DNA of 64,000 nucleotides from Hymenobacter montanus (lineage in GTDB: Bacteria; Bacteroidota; Bacteroidia; Cytophagales; Hymenobacteraceae): NCBI RefSeq assembly GCF_014699115.1, contig NZ_JACXAD010000003.1, positions 241,513 to 305,512 on the forward strand, given 5' to 3'. A program made the position numbers and the translations under genes. Shown here piece after piece: positions 28,266 to 37,513 of the stretch. Each line of letters starts with the position of its first letter. Position 1 is the first letter of the stretch. The notes beneath the pieces are model-generated. The model ran no database searches, had not been told where the DNA came from, and saw nothing but the letters and a program-made list of their open reading frames with translations.

Positions 28266-29054
28266 TTACGACACCAGGCTGTTGGCGCTTACTTTCGAGT
28301 CGGCCGCCAGGAAGGTATTGGCAATGGCCAGGACCTGAGCGGGGAGTTTCGACTTTTCCTGCCGGGCCGTTCGCGAGGTTACACTACGGTCAATAACATC
28401 TTCTCCTAAGGTATCAGGGGTGAAGCCGGCCGAGATGTCGCCCATAAAGGAGTTGGGCCTAATCAGGTCGCGAATGAGGCTGGCGTGCCGGGCTTCAACC
28501 GACACAATTTTGCCGGCCAGCACCAGGTTTCGGGGGTCGGTGATGAAACGGCCCGCCCCATTGTAGGCTTGCACCCCCAGGTCTTCGAATGCCCGGGCCG
28601 CATCCAACACCCCCAGCTTGCCACCCATGCTCAGGCGTTGACTGAAGTCAATGCCTGAAAAATCCGGCGTGAGCTGCCGAATGGCATTGCCTGCCAATAC
28701 CGATTTAAAGAAGTCGGCGTGAATCTGTTCGTGGAGCGCGATGTCGGCAAGAATCTGCCGCTCGGCCGAAGCAGGGTCGAGGCTGGTAAAGTAGGCGCTC
28801 CGTAGCACTTGGGCGTAAAAGGCCGCTTCGAGCTGCTCCAGCGCGTACGCATAGTTGAGCACGCCGGTGTCGCCGGAGCCGACGTCTACCGTCGTGTTGG
28901 TGGCGGGGGGATTATCATTGTCTTTGCTGCAACCAGCCAGCATCAGGGTCGTCGCGCCGGCATACAGAAAGAATGAGCGCCGTTTGATGGGCGCGTGAAG
29001 TGGCGACATAAGTTGTACGTCGTCGGGGCCAGTAGACTGGAGAGTATCAGACAT
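28266..29054 (-). CDS. Ferritin-like lipoprotein, pair 2 first gene
   Basis: A 262-residue ferritin-like protein. The N-terminus has PIKRRSFFLYAGATTLMLAGC: a twin-arginine motif followed by a lipobox. The di-metal ligand set is complete: YALEQLEAAFY, LHEQIHADFF, AFEDLGVQAYNGAG and SVEARHASLIRDL. It is very similar in layout to the first gene of pair 3 (shared KRRSFFLYAGA and LNYAYALEQLEAAFY), implying a recent duplication. Its function may be metal storage, oxidation or stress protection; the sequence does not decide. Confidence 0.83.
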   Translation of the reverse strand: MSDTLQSTGPDDVQLMSPLHAPIKRRSFFLYAGATTLMLAGCSKDNDNPPATNTTVDVGSGDTGVLNYAYALEQLEAAFYAQVLRSAYFTSLDPASAERQILADIALHEQIHADFFKSVLAGNAIRQLTPDFSGIDFSQRLSMGGKLGVLDAARAFEDLGVQAYNGAGRFITDPRNLVLAGKIVSVEARHASLIRDLIRPNSFMGDISAGFTPDTLGEDVIDRSVTSRTARQEKSKLPAQVLAIANTFLAADSKVSANSLVS

Positions 29055-29593
29055 AAGCGATGGACATTAAGTGAGCGGAAAGGAATGAAAATGACAAAGA
29101 AAATAGCGCTAAACCGTGGTGGAGATCTGATAAGAGTCCAGCTGGCAAAGTGGATACGGCGAACCTTGGCACGATGGTTAACTACTTTGAGCAGGTAAAA
29201 TTGGACTTAACAATTGATTTATGCATTAGCCAAATCAGAAATTGGTAATGAGCCGCTCGGTTTGGGATAATGATTCCGCCCAGGCGTAGGTGAAAAGTCT
29301 AATTCAGCTGAGAACTGTAGGTAAAGGCCAAACTTTTGTTGAGGCTGAGTATTATAATGATGAAGCAGTTTGCTGATTCGTGCGCCTAACACAGCTGGGG
29401 GAACTCACATAACCCTTACCGGGTACTACTCCGGCTTGCTTCATGCCCGAGACCCCCGCAGCGGGGGCCCCGGGTAACAAACCGCGAAGTCATTGCAAGC
29501 AGTCTCGGCTTTGACTCCTAACTAATAGGAGAGGGGCCGGATGAGGGCCTCGGGTCGGAAGACAGCACTGAAGTTTGTGGTAGTACCAGCCGA
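29055..29593. other. Intergenic stretch between ferritin-like pairs 2 and 3
   Basis: About 540 bases upstream of pair 2 on the minus strand. No coding frame is convincing. A short hairpin, GACCCCCGCAGCGGGGGCC, lies near 29452. The promoter of pair 2 should be here, but no exact TAnnTTTG match was found near the start. Confidence 0.45.
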
Positions 29594-29641
29594 AACGCCG
29601 AAAAGCCAGCCCTGCGTACGCAGGGCTGGCTTTTCGGCGTT
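29594..29641. terminator. Perfect 48-bp palindrome, probable terminator of pair 3
   Basis: Arms 29594-29617 and 29618-29641 are exact reverse complements (24 bp each, centre GT/AC), reading AACGCCGAAAAGCC on the outer left. It lies 39 bases after the stop of the minus-strand gene ending at 29680. The internal A and T tracts fit a terminator. Confidence 0.75.
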
Positions 29642-29679
29642 TAACGGCAACCAATCGAAGCCGGGTAGCAGCGGGCTGG

Positions 29680-30507
29680 TTAGCCGACCAAGCCACCCGC
29701 CCGGCTCATGTCGAGCACTTCGGCAGGCGTGAGGGGCTCGTCGAAGGCGGCGGCGACGTCGGCTGCCGAGTACATCGTGCCCAGGTCCCTGGTGAGGTCG
29801 TAGCCGGCCTGCATTACGTTGCTCTCGGGAGTGGCTCCGGTATACGCGGGATTGGTGCGCACGTCGTCGTCGTTGCTCACCCAGGGTTTCTGGTTGCGCA
29901 TGTAGCGGATGTGGGCCGCGTGCCGGGCCTCCACCGAGTGGATTTGCAGGGCTGCGGTGAGCAGATTGACGATCCCAATACCCGGGATGTTCATGTCGGG
30001 GGTACCCGTGAGTTCGGCGGCCCGGCCTTTGTAAGCCCGTACCCCAGTATCTTCCAGAATTTGAGCTACTTGAAGCTGCGCCTCGTAAGTGTCCAGCGAA
30101 TTGAAGAACGACCGCTTAAACGTAACGCCCGTTACGGGAGTGCCGTTGAGCGCTCTGATGACGTTGGTAAGTAAGGCCACGTGCGAGTCTTCGTGCTTTC
30201 TGATTTGGGCGATGGCCATCGTCGGTGCGCCGGCCGGAATTCTGCCCGCCTCGACAAACTTCCGGTAGAAGTCTGCCTCGAGCAGCTCCAGCGTGAGCGC
30301 GTAGTTCAGAATATCAATGGGCGAGTCGGCGTTAGTGCCGGCGTAGGCTTTCTGAAACATGCTTCCCAGCAACACGGGCGTCGTAGCCAGAGCCGCGCGC
30401 TTGGCCAGGGTGCCCAGCGATTGGAAAACGGCCCGGCGGGAGTCGAAGCGGCCCAAAACGTCGGGATCCACTTCAGCGAGTTGTTCGATAATCTTGAAAA
30501 AATTCAT
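29680..30507 (-). CDS. Ferritin-like domain protein, pair 3 second gene
   Basis: A 275-residue ferritin-like protein starting MNFFKIIEQLAEVDPDV. As in pair 2 it has FDSRRAVFQSLGTLAKRAAL, then the bundle: ALTLELLEADFY, IRKHEDSHVALL, QILEDTGVRAYKG and HSVEARHAAHIRYM, with all ligands kept. It ends AAAFDEPLTPAEVLDMSRAGG, sharing the AFDEPL tail of the other second genes. 32 bp after its partner. Confidence 0.83.
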   Translation of the reverse strand: MNFFKIIEQLAEVDPDVLGRFDSRRAVFQSLGTLAKRAALATTPVLLGSMFQKAYAGTNADSPIDILNYALTLELLEADFYRKFVEAGRIPAGAPTMAIAQIRKHEDSHVALLTNVIRALNGTPVTGVTFKRSFFNSLDTYEAQLQVAQILEDTGVRAYKGRAAELTGTPDMNIPGIGIVNLLTAALQIHSVEARHAAHIRYMRNQKPWVSNDDDVRTNPAYTGATPESNVMQAGYDLTRDLGTMYSAADVAAAFDEPLTPAEVLDMSRAGGLVG

Positions 30508-30539
30508 AACTAATAGGATATTTACAGAAGTGGAGGAAT

Positions 30540-31283
30540 TTATTTGCCGACGTTGTCTGCGTTCAGCTTCTCTTTGATGAACTGGCCCGCCACGGTCAGC
30601 ACTTCGGCCGGAGCCATGGCTTTGTCAAGGCCCGACATAGGGTTAACCTGCATGTCGTCGGCGAAAGAGCCGGGTAGAATAAGGTCGCGGATATAAGCGG
30701 CGTGCCGGGCTTCAACCGACACAATTTTGCCGGCCAGCACCAGGAAAGCGGACGTTTTAAGCAACTTGCCCGCGCCATTGTAGGCAGCTACCCCAAGGTC
30801 CTCGAAATCCTGCGCAGCCCGCAGTACGCTGGCCCGCGAGGTGAAGGTGATAGAGCTGAAATCGGGCGTCAGGCCCGGGATGGGCGTTACCCTGGCCACG
30901 TTGATTAATGCGGCTTTCAGAAAGTCGCGGTGGATAGCCTCGTGGGCGGCTACTTGCTGAAAATACGCCAATTCGCCGGCTCTAAAGTCGGTAGCCGGCG
31001 TTCTTACCACGGCTGCGTAAAAGGCGGCTTCTAGTTGTTCCAGGGCGTAAGCGTAGTTAAGCACGCCCACATCGCCGGCCCCCAGGCTGATGGCGGCAGC
31101 AGCGGTCGTACTGGCCGTAGTAGGCGTGTTGTCGTCGTTCTTTGAGCAGCCCGCCAGCGCGAGGGCCGTGGCGCCGGCTGTCGCACCAGCGTACAGGAAG
31201 AAGGAGCGCCGTTTGATGGGCGTATACAACGGCTGGGCGAACGCGGTGTCGTCGGAGCCACGGGACTGAATAGTATCGGACAT
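30540..31283 (-). CDS. Ferritin-like lipoprotein, pair 3 first gene
   Basis: A 247-residue ferritin-like protein. N-terminus: PIKRRSFFLYAGATAGATAL then a lipobox (LALAGC), indicating export and lipidation. Ligand motifs are complete: YALEQLEAAFY, AHEAIHRDFL, DFEDLGVAAYNGAG and SVEARHAAYIRDL. It is the first gene of pair 3 and closely resembles the first gene of pair 2. Confidence 0.83.
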   Translation of the reverse strand: MSDTIQSRGSDDTAFAQPLYTPIKRRSFFLYAGATAGATALALAGCSKNDDNTPTTASTTAAAAISLGAGDVGVLNYAYALEQLEAAFYAAVVRTPATDFRAGELAYFQQVAAHEAIHRDFLKAALINVARVTPIPGLTPDFSSITFTSRASVLRAAQDFEDLGVAAYNGAGKLLKTSAFLVLAGKIVSVEARHAAYIRDLILPGSFADDMQVNPMSGLDKAMAPAEVLTVAGQFIKEKLNADNVGK

Positions 31284-31559
31284 GGATTGGAGCTAAATAG
31301 GGTGAAAGAATTGGAGCTTACTAAGTAAGAGTGCCCCGAAAGCAATTGCATGAGGAAGCTGCTCGGTGGCGATATAACCAGAACAGTAGTTCTGTTTTGT
31401 GGGCAGATACGTCGATAGCAGCGGACCTGGATTTAGGAGAGTTAGTTTTTTCCTTAGGGTTACTTTTTTGAGAACCGTCAAAACAAATTGCAATCCTCGG
31501 AGAAAGGCGGATTTGAGCGTTTACCGCTACTTTTAGGGGCGGCAAACAAGTCAGAGATT

Positions 31560-33086
31560 ATGGGAAGATTTTTTGGGTGGATGGCGTTATTACTGGGCTT
31601 GTCCGGGGCGCCGATGACTAGGGCGCAGCCGGCGACCCCACCCCAGTCCGACCGTCCGGGGCCGGCCGATGTGGTGCTGGTGCCGGGCCCACCCACGCTG
31701 CCGGTCACGGGCGTTTTTACGCTTGGTTTTCGGCTGCGCGGCGGCACGCTTGGGCAGTACTCGGAGTTTCCGGAGCTCGAAGGATTTAAAAAAAGCGGCA
31801 AGACCAGCACCACCACCACACGCATCGTGCAAGGCCGCCGCTTTACCGACCTCACCATTACCCAGCGCTACATTCCCTACGGCGAGGGCGAGTACGTCAT
31901 CAAACCTTTCCAGATGACCGTGAACGGCGTGGTGTTGCGCAGCGTGGCGGCCACGGTCCGAGTGGGGCCGGCTTTGGTGGGCAACCCGGCGTCTACCCCG
32001 CCCGCTAACTCCCCGGCCCTGACCAAGCCCGCTAACCCAGCGGCCCCGTTGCAAGCCGTGGGCGACCTCGACAAGCTATTTGGCAAGCCTAAGCCCGCCC
32101 TGTACCAGGAATTGCCCGACCACGCCTTCCTAGCCGTGATGGCTGACCGGCCGAGCGTTTTTGTTGGGGAAGGCGTGCGGGTAGGGCTGTATTTCTTCCT
32201 CACGCCGGCCGACCAGGCGCAGCTGGCATTTCACGATTTCGACGACCAACTGCCGCCCTTGCTCCGCGAGCTGCACCAAGCCACGGCCTGGCAAGAACCC
32301 GGCCCCGAACCGAGCGTGACTCCTGATACTGTGCTTAGCCGGGGACAGCGGTACCTGCGCTTTCGGCTGGCTGAAAATATTTATTATCCCCTTACGGCTC
32401 AGCCTCTGCACTTTCCGCCACTGGCCCTAACCATGGTGAAGTTCAAGTTTCTGAAGCGGCCCGAGCCGGGCCAGGATAATCGGCTGGCTGGCTACAAGAC
32501 CTACATATCAACCGGCACCACGGTACAAGTGCGGCCTTTGCCCCCCGGGCCCGGGGCCGTGCCAGTGGGGACTTACCGATTGTACGAGGCCATCAGCCGG
32601 ACCACGTTTCAGGTGGGCCAGTCTTTTACCTACACGTTTGGGGTGGAAGGCCGCGGCAACTTATCGGCCGTGCTGGCGCCGGTCATGGCGGCGTGGCCGG
32701 GTCTGGAAGTGTACGGCCCCGAGGTGCGCGAGGAGCCCGGGCCGGGTGGGGGGCGCAAGCTGTTCCGCTACCGCCTGGTAGCCCGGCAACCCGGTCCGGT
32801 GCCCCTCGATAGCCTACTGAATCTGGTGGTCTTCAATCCCACTACGGCCCGTTACGATACGTTGCGCCCCGGTCTGCGGCCGGCAGTGCGGGGCAGAACA
32901 GCTACGCCCGCGCCGCTCCCAAAGCCTGAAGACGACCCTTTCTACGGGCCCGCCCTGGCCGCGGCCGATACCACCGTGCAGTCGCTGGATGTGTACCGCG
33001 ACGTACACCGCTACGCTAATTGGGTGTTGATTGCGCTATTAGGAGTGGCCGGCTTTGGCTGGTGGCGAGCCGGGCGGCCGGACTAG
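31560..33086 (+). CDS. BatD-like (oxygen tolerance) membrane protein
   Basis: A 508-residue protein. The start is the ATG at 31560 (MGRFFGWMALLLGLSG), giving a signal peptide; the earlier frame start adds no features. The large periplasmic part has repeated Ig-like/BatD blocks: FTLGFRLRGG, GRRFTDLTITQRYIPYGEGE, VFVGEGVRVGLYFFL and FQVGQSFTYTFGVEG. One C-terminal transmembrane helix (WVLIALLGVAGFGWW) follows. Other Bat genes and the usual MoxR partner are not adjacent. It is divergent from the ferritin-like cluster. Confidence 0.82.
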   Translation: MGRFFGWMALLLGLSGAPMTRAQPATPPQSDRPGPADVVLVPGPPTLPVTGVFTLGFRLRGGTLGQYSEFPELEGFKKSGKTSTTTTRIVQGRRFTDLTITQRYIPYGEGEYVIKPFQMTVNGVVLRSVAATVRVGPALVGNPASTPPANSPALTKPANPAAPLQAVGDLDKLFGKPKPALYQELPDHAFLAVMADRPSVFVGEGVRVGLYFFLTPADQAQLAFHDFDDQLPPLLRELHQATAWQEPGPEPSVTPDTVLSRGQRYLRFRLAENIYYPLTAQPLHFPPLALTMVKFKFLKRPEPGQDNRLAGYKTYISTGTTVQVRPLPPGPGAVPVGTYRLYEAISRTTFQVGQSFTYTFGVEGRGNLSAVLAPVMAAWPGLEVYGPEVREEPGPGGGRKLFRYRLVARQPGPVPLDSLLNLVVFNPTTARYDTLRPGLRPAVRGRTATPAPLPKPEDDPFYGPALAAADTTVQSLDVYRDVHRYANWVLIALLGVAGFGWWRAGRPD

Positions 33087-33324
33087 CGTGCAACGCGCCG
33101 GCCAAGTCTGCTTGATGTACTTATGGGTTCAATAGCTGAACAGTCCTTTCCTGGACTACGGTCCTCTCAGCCTCGGGCCCATTAGGGTTCGTTCGCGGCC
33201 AGCAGGGCCGGGCCCGCCAGCTTAACGAAGTGCGCCTTTGAAATTAATAGGCGAATAAGCCAAGCCCCATGCCGACCTTTGCGGCTTGTTCTGGTTCCGG
33301 CTCGCGGCCCTGCTTTCTATCTCC

Positions 33325-34404
33325 ATGTCTAATACTTTTGGCGTTCTCTTTCGCATCACCACGTTTGGCGAGTCGCACGGGGCGGGCATCGGCGTTATTA
33401 TCGACGGCTGTCCGGCGGGAATAGCGGTGGAGGCCGCCCACATCCAAGCCGCTCTCGACCGGCGGCGGCCCGGTCAGTCGGACCTGACTACCCCGCGCAA
33501 GGAATCGGATACCGTGCAGATCCAGTCGGGGCTTTTTGAAGGACTGACCACCGGAACGCCCATCAGCTTGTTTATTCCCAACGCCGACCAGCGTTCCGAC
33601 GACTATTCGCACATTGCGCACGCCTACCGCCCCAGCCACGCCGACTACACCTACGACGTTAAGTATGGTCGGCGCGACTACCGGGGCGGTGGCCGTAGCT
33701 CGGCCCGCGAAACGGCGGCCCGCGTAGCCGCCGGGGCCGTGGCCGCCCGCCTGCTAGCGCACTTCGGGATTGAAATTGCCGCCTACGTATCGGCCGTGGG
33801 CGAGGTGGAAGTGCCCCTGGAGTACGGGGAGTTGGATTTGGGGCTCATCGATGCCAACCCCGTTCGTTGCCCGCACCCCGAAACTGCCGTCCGCATGGAA
33901 GCACGCATCCGCGCGGCGCAGGCGGCGCACGATACCGTAGGTGGCGTAATTACCGGGGTGGCCCGGCACGTGCCCGCCGGCCTGGGCGAGCCGGTGTTCG
34001 ACAAGCTGCCGGCCGTGCTCGGCCACGCCTTGCTCAGCATCAATGCCGTGAAAGGCGTTGAGTTTGGCTCCGGCTTCGCGGGTACGCGGCTGCCCGGCTC
34101 GGTGCACAACGACGAATTTTATACCGACGAAACGGGGGCCGTGCGCACCCGCACCAACCACAGCGGCGGCAGCCAGGGCGGCATCAGCAACGGCCAGGAC
34201 GTTTATTTTCGGGTGGCCTTCAAGCCGGTAGCGACGTTGCTGCAGCCCCAGCAAACCATCAACGACCAGGGCGAAGCCATTACGCTGGTCGGCCGGGGCC
34301 GCCACGACCCCTGCGTGCTTCCCCGCGCCGTGCCCATCGTCGAGGCCATGACCCAGATGGTGCTAGCCGACTTATTGCTTCGGACGCGGGCTAACCGGCT
34401 GTAG
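33325..34404 (+). CDS. aroC: Chorismate synthase
   Basis: Converts 5-enolpyruvylshikimate-3-phosphate to chorismate, the last step of the shikimate pathway; needs reduced FMN. 359 residues. The start is the ATG at 33325 ([19 protein letters not shown]), which matches the family N-terminus exactly. Other signatures: [43 protein letters not shown] and [16 protein letters not shown]. Cytoplasmic, single gene. Confidence 0.96.
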   Translation: MSNTFGVLFRITTFGESHGAGIGVIIDGCPAGIAVEAAHIQAALDRRRPGQSDLTTPRKESDTVQIQSGLFEGLTTGTPISLFIPNADQRSDDYSHIAHAYRPSHADYTYDVKYGRRDYRGGGRSSARETAARVAAGAVAARLLAHFGIEIAAYVSAVGEVEVPLEYGELDLGLIDANPVRCPHPETAVRMEARIRAAQAAHDTVGGVITGVARHVPAGLGEPVFDKLPAVLGHALLSINAVKGVEFGSGFAGTRLPGSVHNDEFYTDETGAVRTRTNHSGGSQGGISNGQDVYFRVAFKPVATLLQPQQTINDQGEAITLVGRGRHDPCVLPRAVPIVEAMTQMVLADLLLRTRANRL

Positions 34405-34501
34405 AGCGGTAGAATAACCTGCTTGCTCAACCTGAAGCCTTTCCGCTCCGGGTAAGGAGCAGCGGCGACCCGGAAGTCAGGGAGAACCATACGCCGGTCC
34501 G

Positions 34502-34509
34502 TACCTTTG
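34502..34509 (+). promoter_or_regulatory. Bacteroidetes -7 promoter element for the Nfu-type gene
   Basis: TACCTTTG matches TAnnTTTG; about 112 bases before the ATG, implying a ~105-base leader if used. Confidence 0.45.
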
Positions 34510-34621
34510 CAACCTCCGCAGCCTTGCTGCGGTTGTAGCACAGAATTGCCAGAGCTTTACGGTCAGCTAGCCGCCGTATGTTTCACTGGCCGCTACCAAC
34601 CGATAATTAACCACCACCGAT

Positions 34622-35224
34622 ATGTCCGCCGTTTCGATTTATGCCGAAGCCTCTCCCAACCCGGAGAGCATGAAGTTTGTCTTGAACTCGAACCTGTTAG
34701 CCGATGGCGTGAGCGTGGACTATCCCACCCTCGACGCGGCTGCTAACTCGCCCCTGGCGCAGGAGCTGTTTGCGTTTGATTACGTGGGCCGTGTGTTCAT
34801 TGCCTCCAACTTCGTAACCATCACCAAAACCCAGCCCGACCTGGCCTGGACCCAGCTCATCCCGGAGTTGCGTCAGTTTCTGAAGAGCTACATCGAAGCC
34901 GGTGGGCCCATTTTCCTGGTCGACCCCGCCACTGAGCAAAAGGCCGCCCAGGCCGCTACCGCCGGCGACCCCAGCCAGCAGGACGGGCAGATAGCCCAGA
35001 AGGTTATCGACTTGCTCGACAACTACGTGCGGCCCGCCGTGGAGCAGGATGGTGGCAACATCACCTTCAAAAGCTACCACGAAGGCATCGTGACCGTGAA
35101 CCTGCAAGGCTCGTGCTCCGGCTGCCCCTCGGCTACGGTTACCCTCAAATCCGGCATCGAAAACCTGCTCAAACGCATGGTGCCCGAAGTGCAGAGCGTC
35201 GTGGCCGAAGGCATCACGGTGTAA
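34622..35224 (+). CDS. NifU-like Fe-S cluster scaffold/carrier (Nfu type)
   Basis: A 200-residue protein with two parts: an N-terminal Nfu_N-type domain (residues 1-90: YAEASPNPESMKFVLN, LFAFDYVGRVFIASNFVTI) and a C-terminal NifU domain (120-195) with IDLLDNYVRPAVEQDGGN and the cluster-binding CxxC as GSCSGCPSATVTLKSG. It should carry and hand over Fe-S clusters to apo-proteins. Followed by a strong terminator. Confidence 0.92.
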   Translation: MSAVSIYAEASPNPESMKFVLNSNLLADGVSVDYPTLDAAANSPLAQELFAFDYVGRVFIASNFVTITKTQPDLAWTQLIPELRQFLKSYIEAGGPIFLVDPATEQKAAQAATAGDPSQQDGQIAQKVIDLLDNYVRPAVEQDGGNITFKSYHEGIVTVNLQGSCSGCPSATVTLKSGIENLLKRMVPEVQSVVAEGITV

Positions 35225-35263
35225 GGCGGCTGAGCTTGCCGGGCGCCCGGCCCATTCTCACAA

Positions 35264-35301
35264 CAAAAAGCCCCCCTTCTGCTTAGAAGGGGGGCTTTTT
35301 G
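35264..35301. terminator. Intrinsic terminator after the Nfu-type gene
   Basis: CAAAAAGCCCCCCTTCT (35264-35280) pairs with AGAAGGGGGGCTTTTTG (35285-35301), loop GCTT. Symmetric A/T flanks mean it can also act for minus-strand transcripts. Confidence 0.92.
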
Positions 35302-35448
35302 TAAGTAGTCACTCATAGCTCGGCAAAACCGGTTTTGTGTATTTAAGATGATTTGACCTCTTAACTGTGCGGCGGGGCTTGTCGGACCCGAAGGCTGGTC
35401 GCCCGCCCCGCCACTGACTTCGGCCTAGGCCCCCAGTGAGCCGAAACC

Positions 35449-36360
35449 TTAGAGCTGCGATTTGATGGTGAAGCTACGCGCCACCGTGAAGCCAAAGTAA
35501 ATGTCGCCCTTGAAGAAGTTACCATCTGTTTGGGGCACGAAAAACTTTTCCGTCATGCCCTTGGAGTTGGTAAGATGAAGCTGGAACACGTGGCCACCGG
35601 TTTCGATATCAACGCCCACCCCAAGGGCGTTTTGATAGGTTTTGGCCGTGTTGCCGGGCAGTAAGTAGAAGTAGTCGGCCGTGAGGGCCAGGCGCTTGGT
35701 AAGCTTTTGGCGCAGGCCCGCGCCGACGGCGTATACGTCGTTTTGCATGCCCTCCTTGGCCACGTAGTTGCGATGAATGAGCGTAGGCATCAGCTGCACC
35801 GAGAGCGCGGGGCTGAATTTGCGCGCCACGAGCACCTGGTAGGTGTAGTCGAGGCGGGAGGCGGTAGTGCGTTCCACCGGCTCGTTGAATTTGAGCGTGT
35901 TAATGGCTGAGGACGCAAACAGCGTGACCGACACGGGCATGGCCCGCGTGCCCGTAGTTTGTTGCAGGGCTTTGTATTTCAGGAACCCATCAAACGTTTT
36001 TTCCTGCGAGCTCCGGCCTACGCCCACTGCCAGCCGGTCGGTCAGCCCATACTCGAAGCTGAGGCGCAGCACCGCTTGGTCGAGGCCAAAAAATTCGTAA
36101 GCTCCGCTATTCAGCGTACCGAAGCGGTGCTGAATAAGGAAAGCCAGGGTGCCATTGCCCGGCGTTTCAATCGACTGGGAGTTAATGATGTGCGTGGCCT
36201 TGAAGGTCGCCGTTACCACTTCCCGTTTGAGGGGGTCGGTAGTTTGCTTTTCGAGGTCGTTCAGCAGGTCGGTTTGGGCCTGGGCCGAACTAGTCAGGCC
36301 CAGGAGCACGGCTACTACCAGGCCGCTAAACCGAGCAATAGCGTAAGAGTGACGAGTCAT
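35449..36360 (-). CDS. DUF5777 beta-barrel protein
   Basis: A 303-residue predicted outer-membrane beta-barrel of the DUF5777 family. Signal peptide (VVAVLLGLTSSAQAQ), then VVTATFKATHIINSQSIET, HRFGTLNSGAYEFFGLD and repeated amphipathic strands ending FTVARSFTIKSQL. Last gene of a three-gene minus-strand operon with YceI and a cytochrome c-like protein, a combination typical of Bacteroidota. Function unknown; may form a surface or transport unit with the other two. Confidence 0.85.
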   Translation of the reverse strand: MTRHSYAIARFSGLVVAVLLGLTSSAQAQTDLLNDLEKQTTDPLKREVVTATFKATHIINSQSIETPGNGTLAFLIQHRFGTLNSGAYEFFGLDQAVLRLSFEYGLTDRLAVGVGRSSQEKTFDGFLKYKALQQTTGTRAMPVSVTLFASSAINTLKFNEPVERTTASRLDYTYQVLVARKFSPALSVQLMPTLIHRNYVAKEGMQNDVYAVGAGLRQKLTKRLALTADYFYLLPGNTAKTYQNALGVGVDIETGGHVFQLHLTNSKGMTEKFFVPQTDGNFFKGDIYFGFTVARSFTIKSQL

Positions 36361-36399
36361 ATAAAATTTCTAAGAGAATGCAGCTAGGAAATAGAAACG

Positions 36400-36990
36400 C
36401 TAGTTGGTCGGTTTGGCCACTGCCCCAACGGCGCTTGCCACAGCCTGGCAGGTGAGGGCCACGCGCACGTTTACCACCTTGGCGATGCGGTCGCGCACGA
36501 GCAGGGGTATTTCGATCTTGTAATCGGCGGGGGACACCGGAAAGGTGGCGGTCGCCAGCAACTGGCCACCTTTCAGCTCAACGCTGGCGGGGACCTGAAC
36601 GCGTTGCGTTACGCCGTGCATGGTCAGGTCGCCGGCGACCTGCACGCTGTGGGGGCCAGCCGTGGCCAACGTGGCCGGGTCAAGATTAGTGAAGCGCCCC
36701 GTGAAGGTCGCCTTAGGGAATTTGTCGGACTCCAGGTAGTTTTCGTTGAAGTGCTCCTGCATCAGCGTGCGCTTAAAAACGAAGCCTTTGACGGGCAAAG
36801 AGAACGCCAGTTGGCTGGTAGCAAGGTCGAGCACGGCCGCCACCTGTTGGTTTTTGGCTTCAATATCCTCAATAGGACTGGTCGAAAAAAACGACACTAG
36901 GCCAGTTTTGGTCATGTACTTGCCCTGAGCGTGGGCCTGGGCCGTAAGCAGGAAAAGCGTCGGCAATAGCAGAAAAAAGGGACGGTTCAT
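36400..36990 (-). CDS. YceI-family periplasmic protein
   Basis: A 196-residue YceI-like lipocalin-type protein that binds isoprenoid-like lipids in characterised members. Signal peptide (FFLLLPTLFLLTAQAHAQG), then TKTGLVSFFSTSPIEDIEA, LMQEHFNENYLESDKFPKA and TMHGVTQRVQVPASV, which are family signatures. Middle gene of the operon, 11 bases after the cytochrome gene and 39 before the DUF5777 gene. Confidence 0.9.
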   Translation of the reverse strand: MNRPFFLLLPTLFLLTAQAHAQGKYMTKTGLVSFFSTSPIEDIEAKNQQVAAVLDLATSQLAFSLPVKGFVFKRTLMQEHFNENYLESDKFPKATFTGRFTNLDPATLATAGPHSVQVAGDLTMHGVTQRVQVPASVELKGGQLLATATFPVSPADYKIEIPLLVRDRIAKVVNVRVALTCQAVASAVGAVAKPTN

Positions 36991-37001
36991 AGGAGCTCAA
37001 A

Positions 37002-37391
37002 TTAGTTGTTGGGTTTTCCGGCTGCTATCCACATCCTGATGCGCTCAATGTCGCAGTCCGAAAGTTTAGCCCCGTTTTTGGGCATAGGAGAGTAGTTCGG
37101 AGCGTGCTCAATGGTGCCGAGTATAGCTTCGGATGAAGAGCGGTTGATGGCATCATAGTCGCTCAAATTAGTACTGGAACTGCTACCGTGACACCGTCGG
37201 CAATTAGCATCAAAGATGGGCTTAACTACCCCCGAAAAAGTCACCGTTTGCGGGTCGATACCGCAGGGGTTAGGCGTCGCGTCCGGGTTGCCGTGCGAAT
37301 AGGTGCAGCTGGCTGCCAGGCTTAGCACAGTGGCCGACAGCCCCGCTAACAGGTAATGAAAAGTGGAAGAGAAAAGTCGTTTAAGTAGCAT
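37002..37391 (-). CDS. Small c-type cytochrome-like lipoprotein
   Basis: A 129-residue protein with one heme-binding motif, CRRCH, in VVKPIFDANCRRCHGSSSS, and a distal methionine candidate in YSPMPKNGAKLSDCDIERI. The N-terminus is a lipoprotein-type signal (LSLAASC). The pattern matches Planctomycete-type/cytochrome c domains in Bacteroidota that precede YceI genes. It heads the three-gene operon. Confidence 0.85.
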   Translation of the reverse strand: MLLKRLFSSTFHYLLAGLSATVLSLAASCTYSHGNPDATPNPCGIDPQTVTFSGVVKPIFDANCRRCHGSSSSTNLSDYDAINRSSSEAILGTIEHAPNYSPMPKNGAKLSDCDIERIRMWIAAGKPNN

Positions 37392-37513
37392 GTTGGGTGT
37401 GGTATAAGTTTCTGAACAGATCGGTAGAATAAATTAGAAGAGCTCACTGAATAACTGTTCTGGCAGCAAGCTCAAGAATCAGTCTAATCTTATCCAAGCT
37501 TCCAGGCAAGAGC

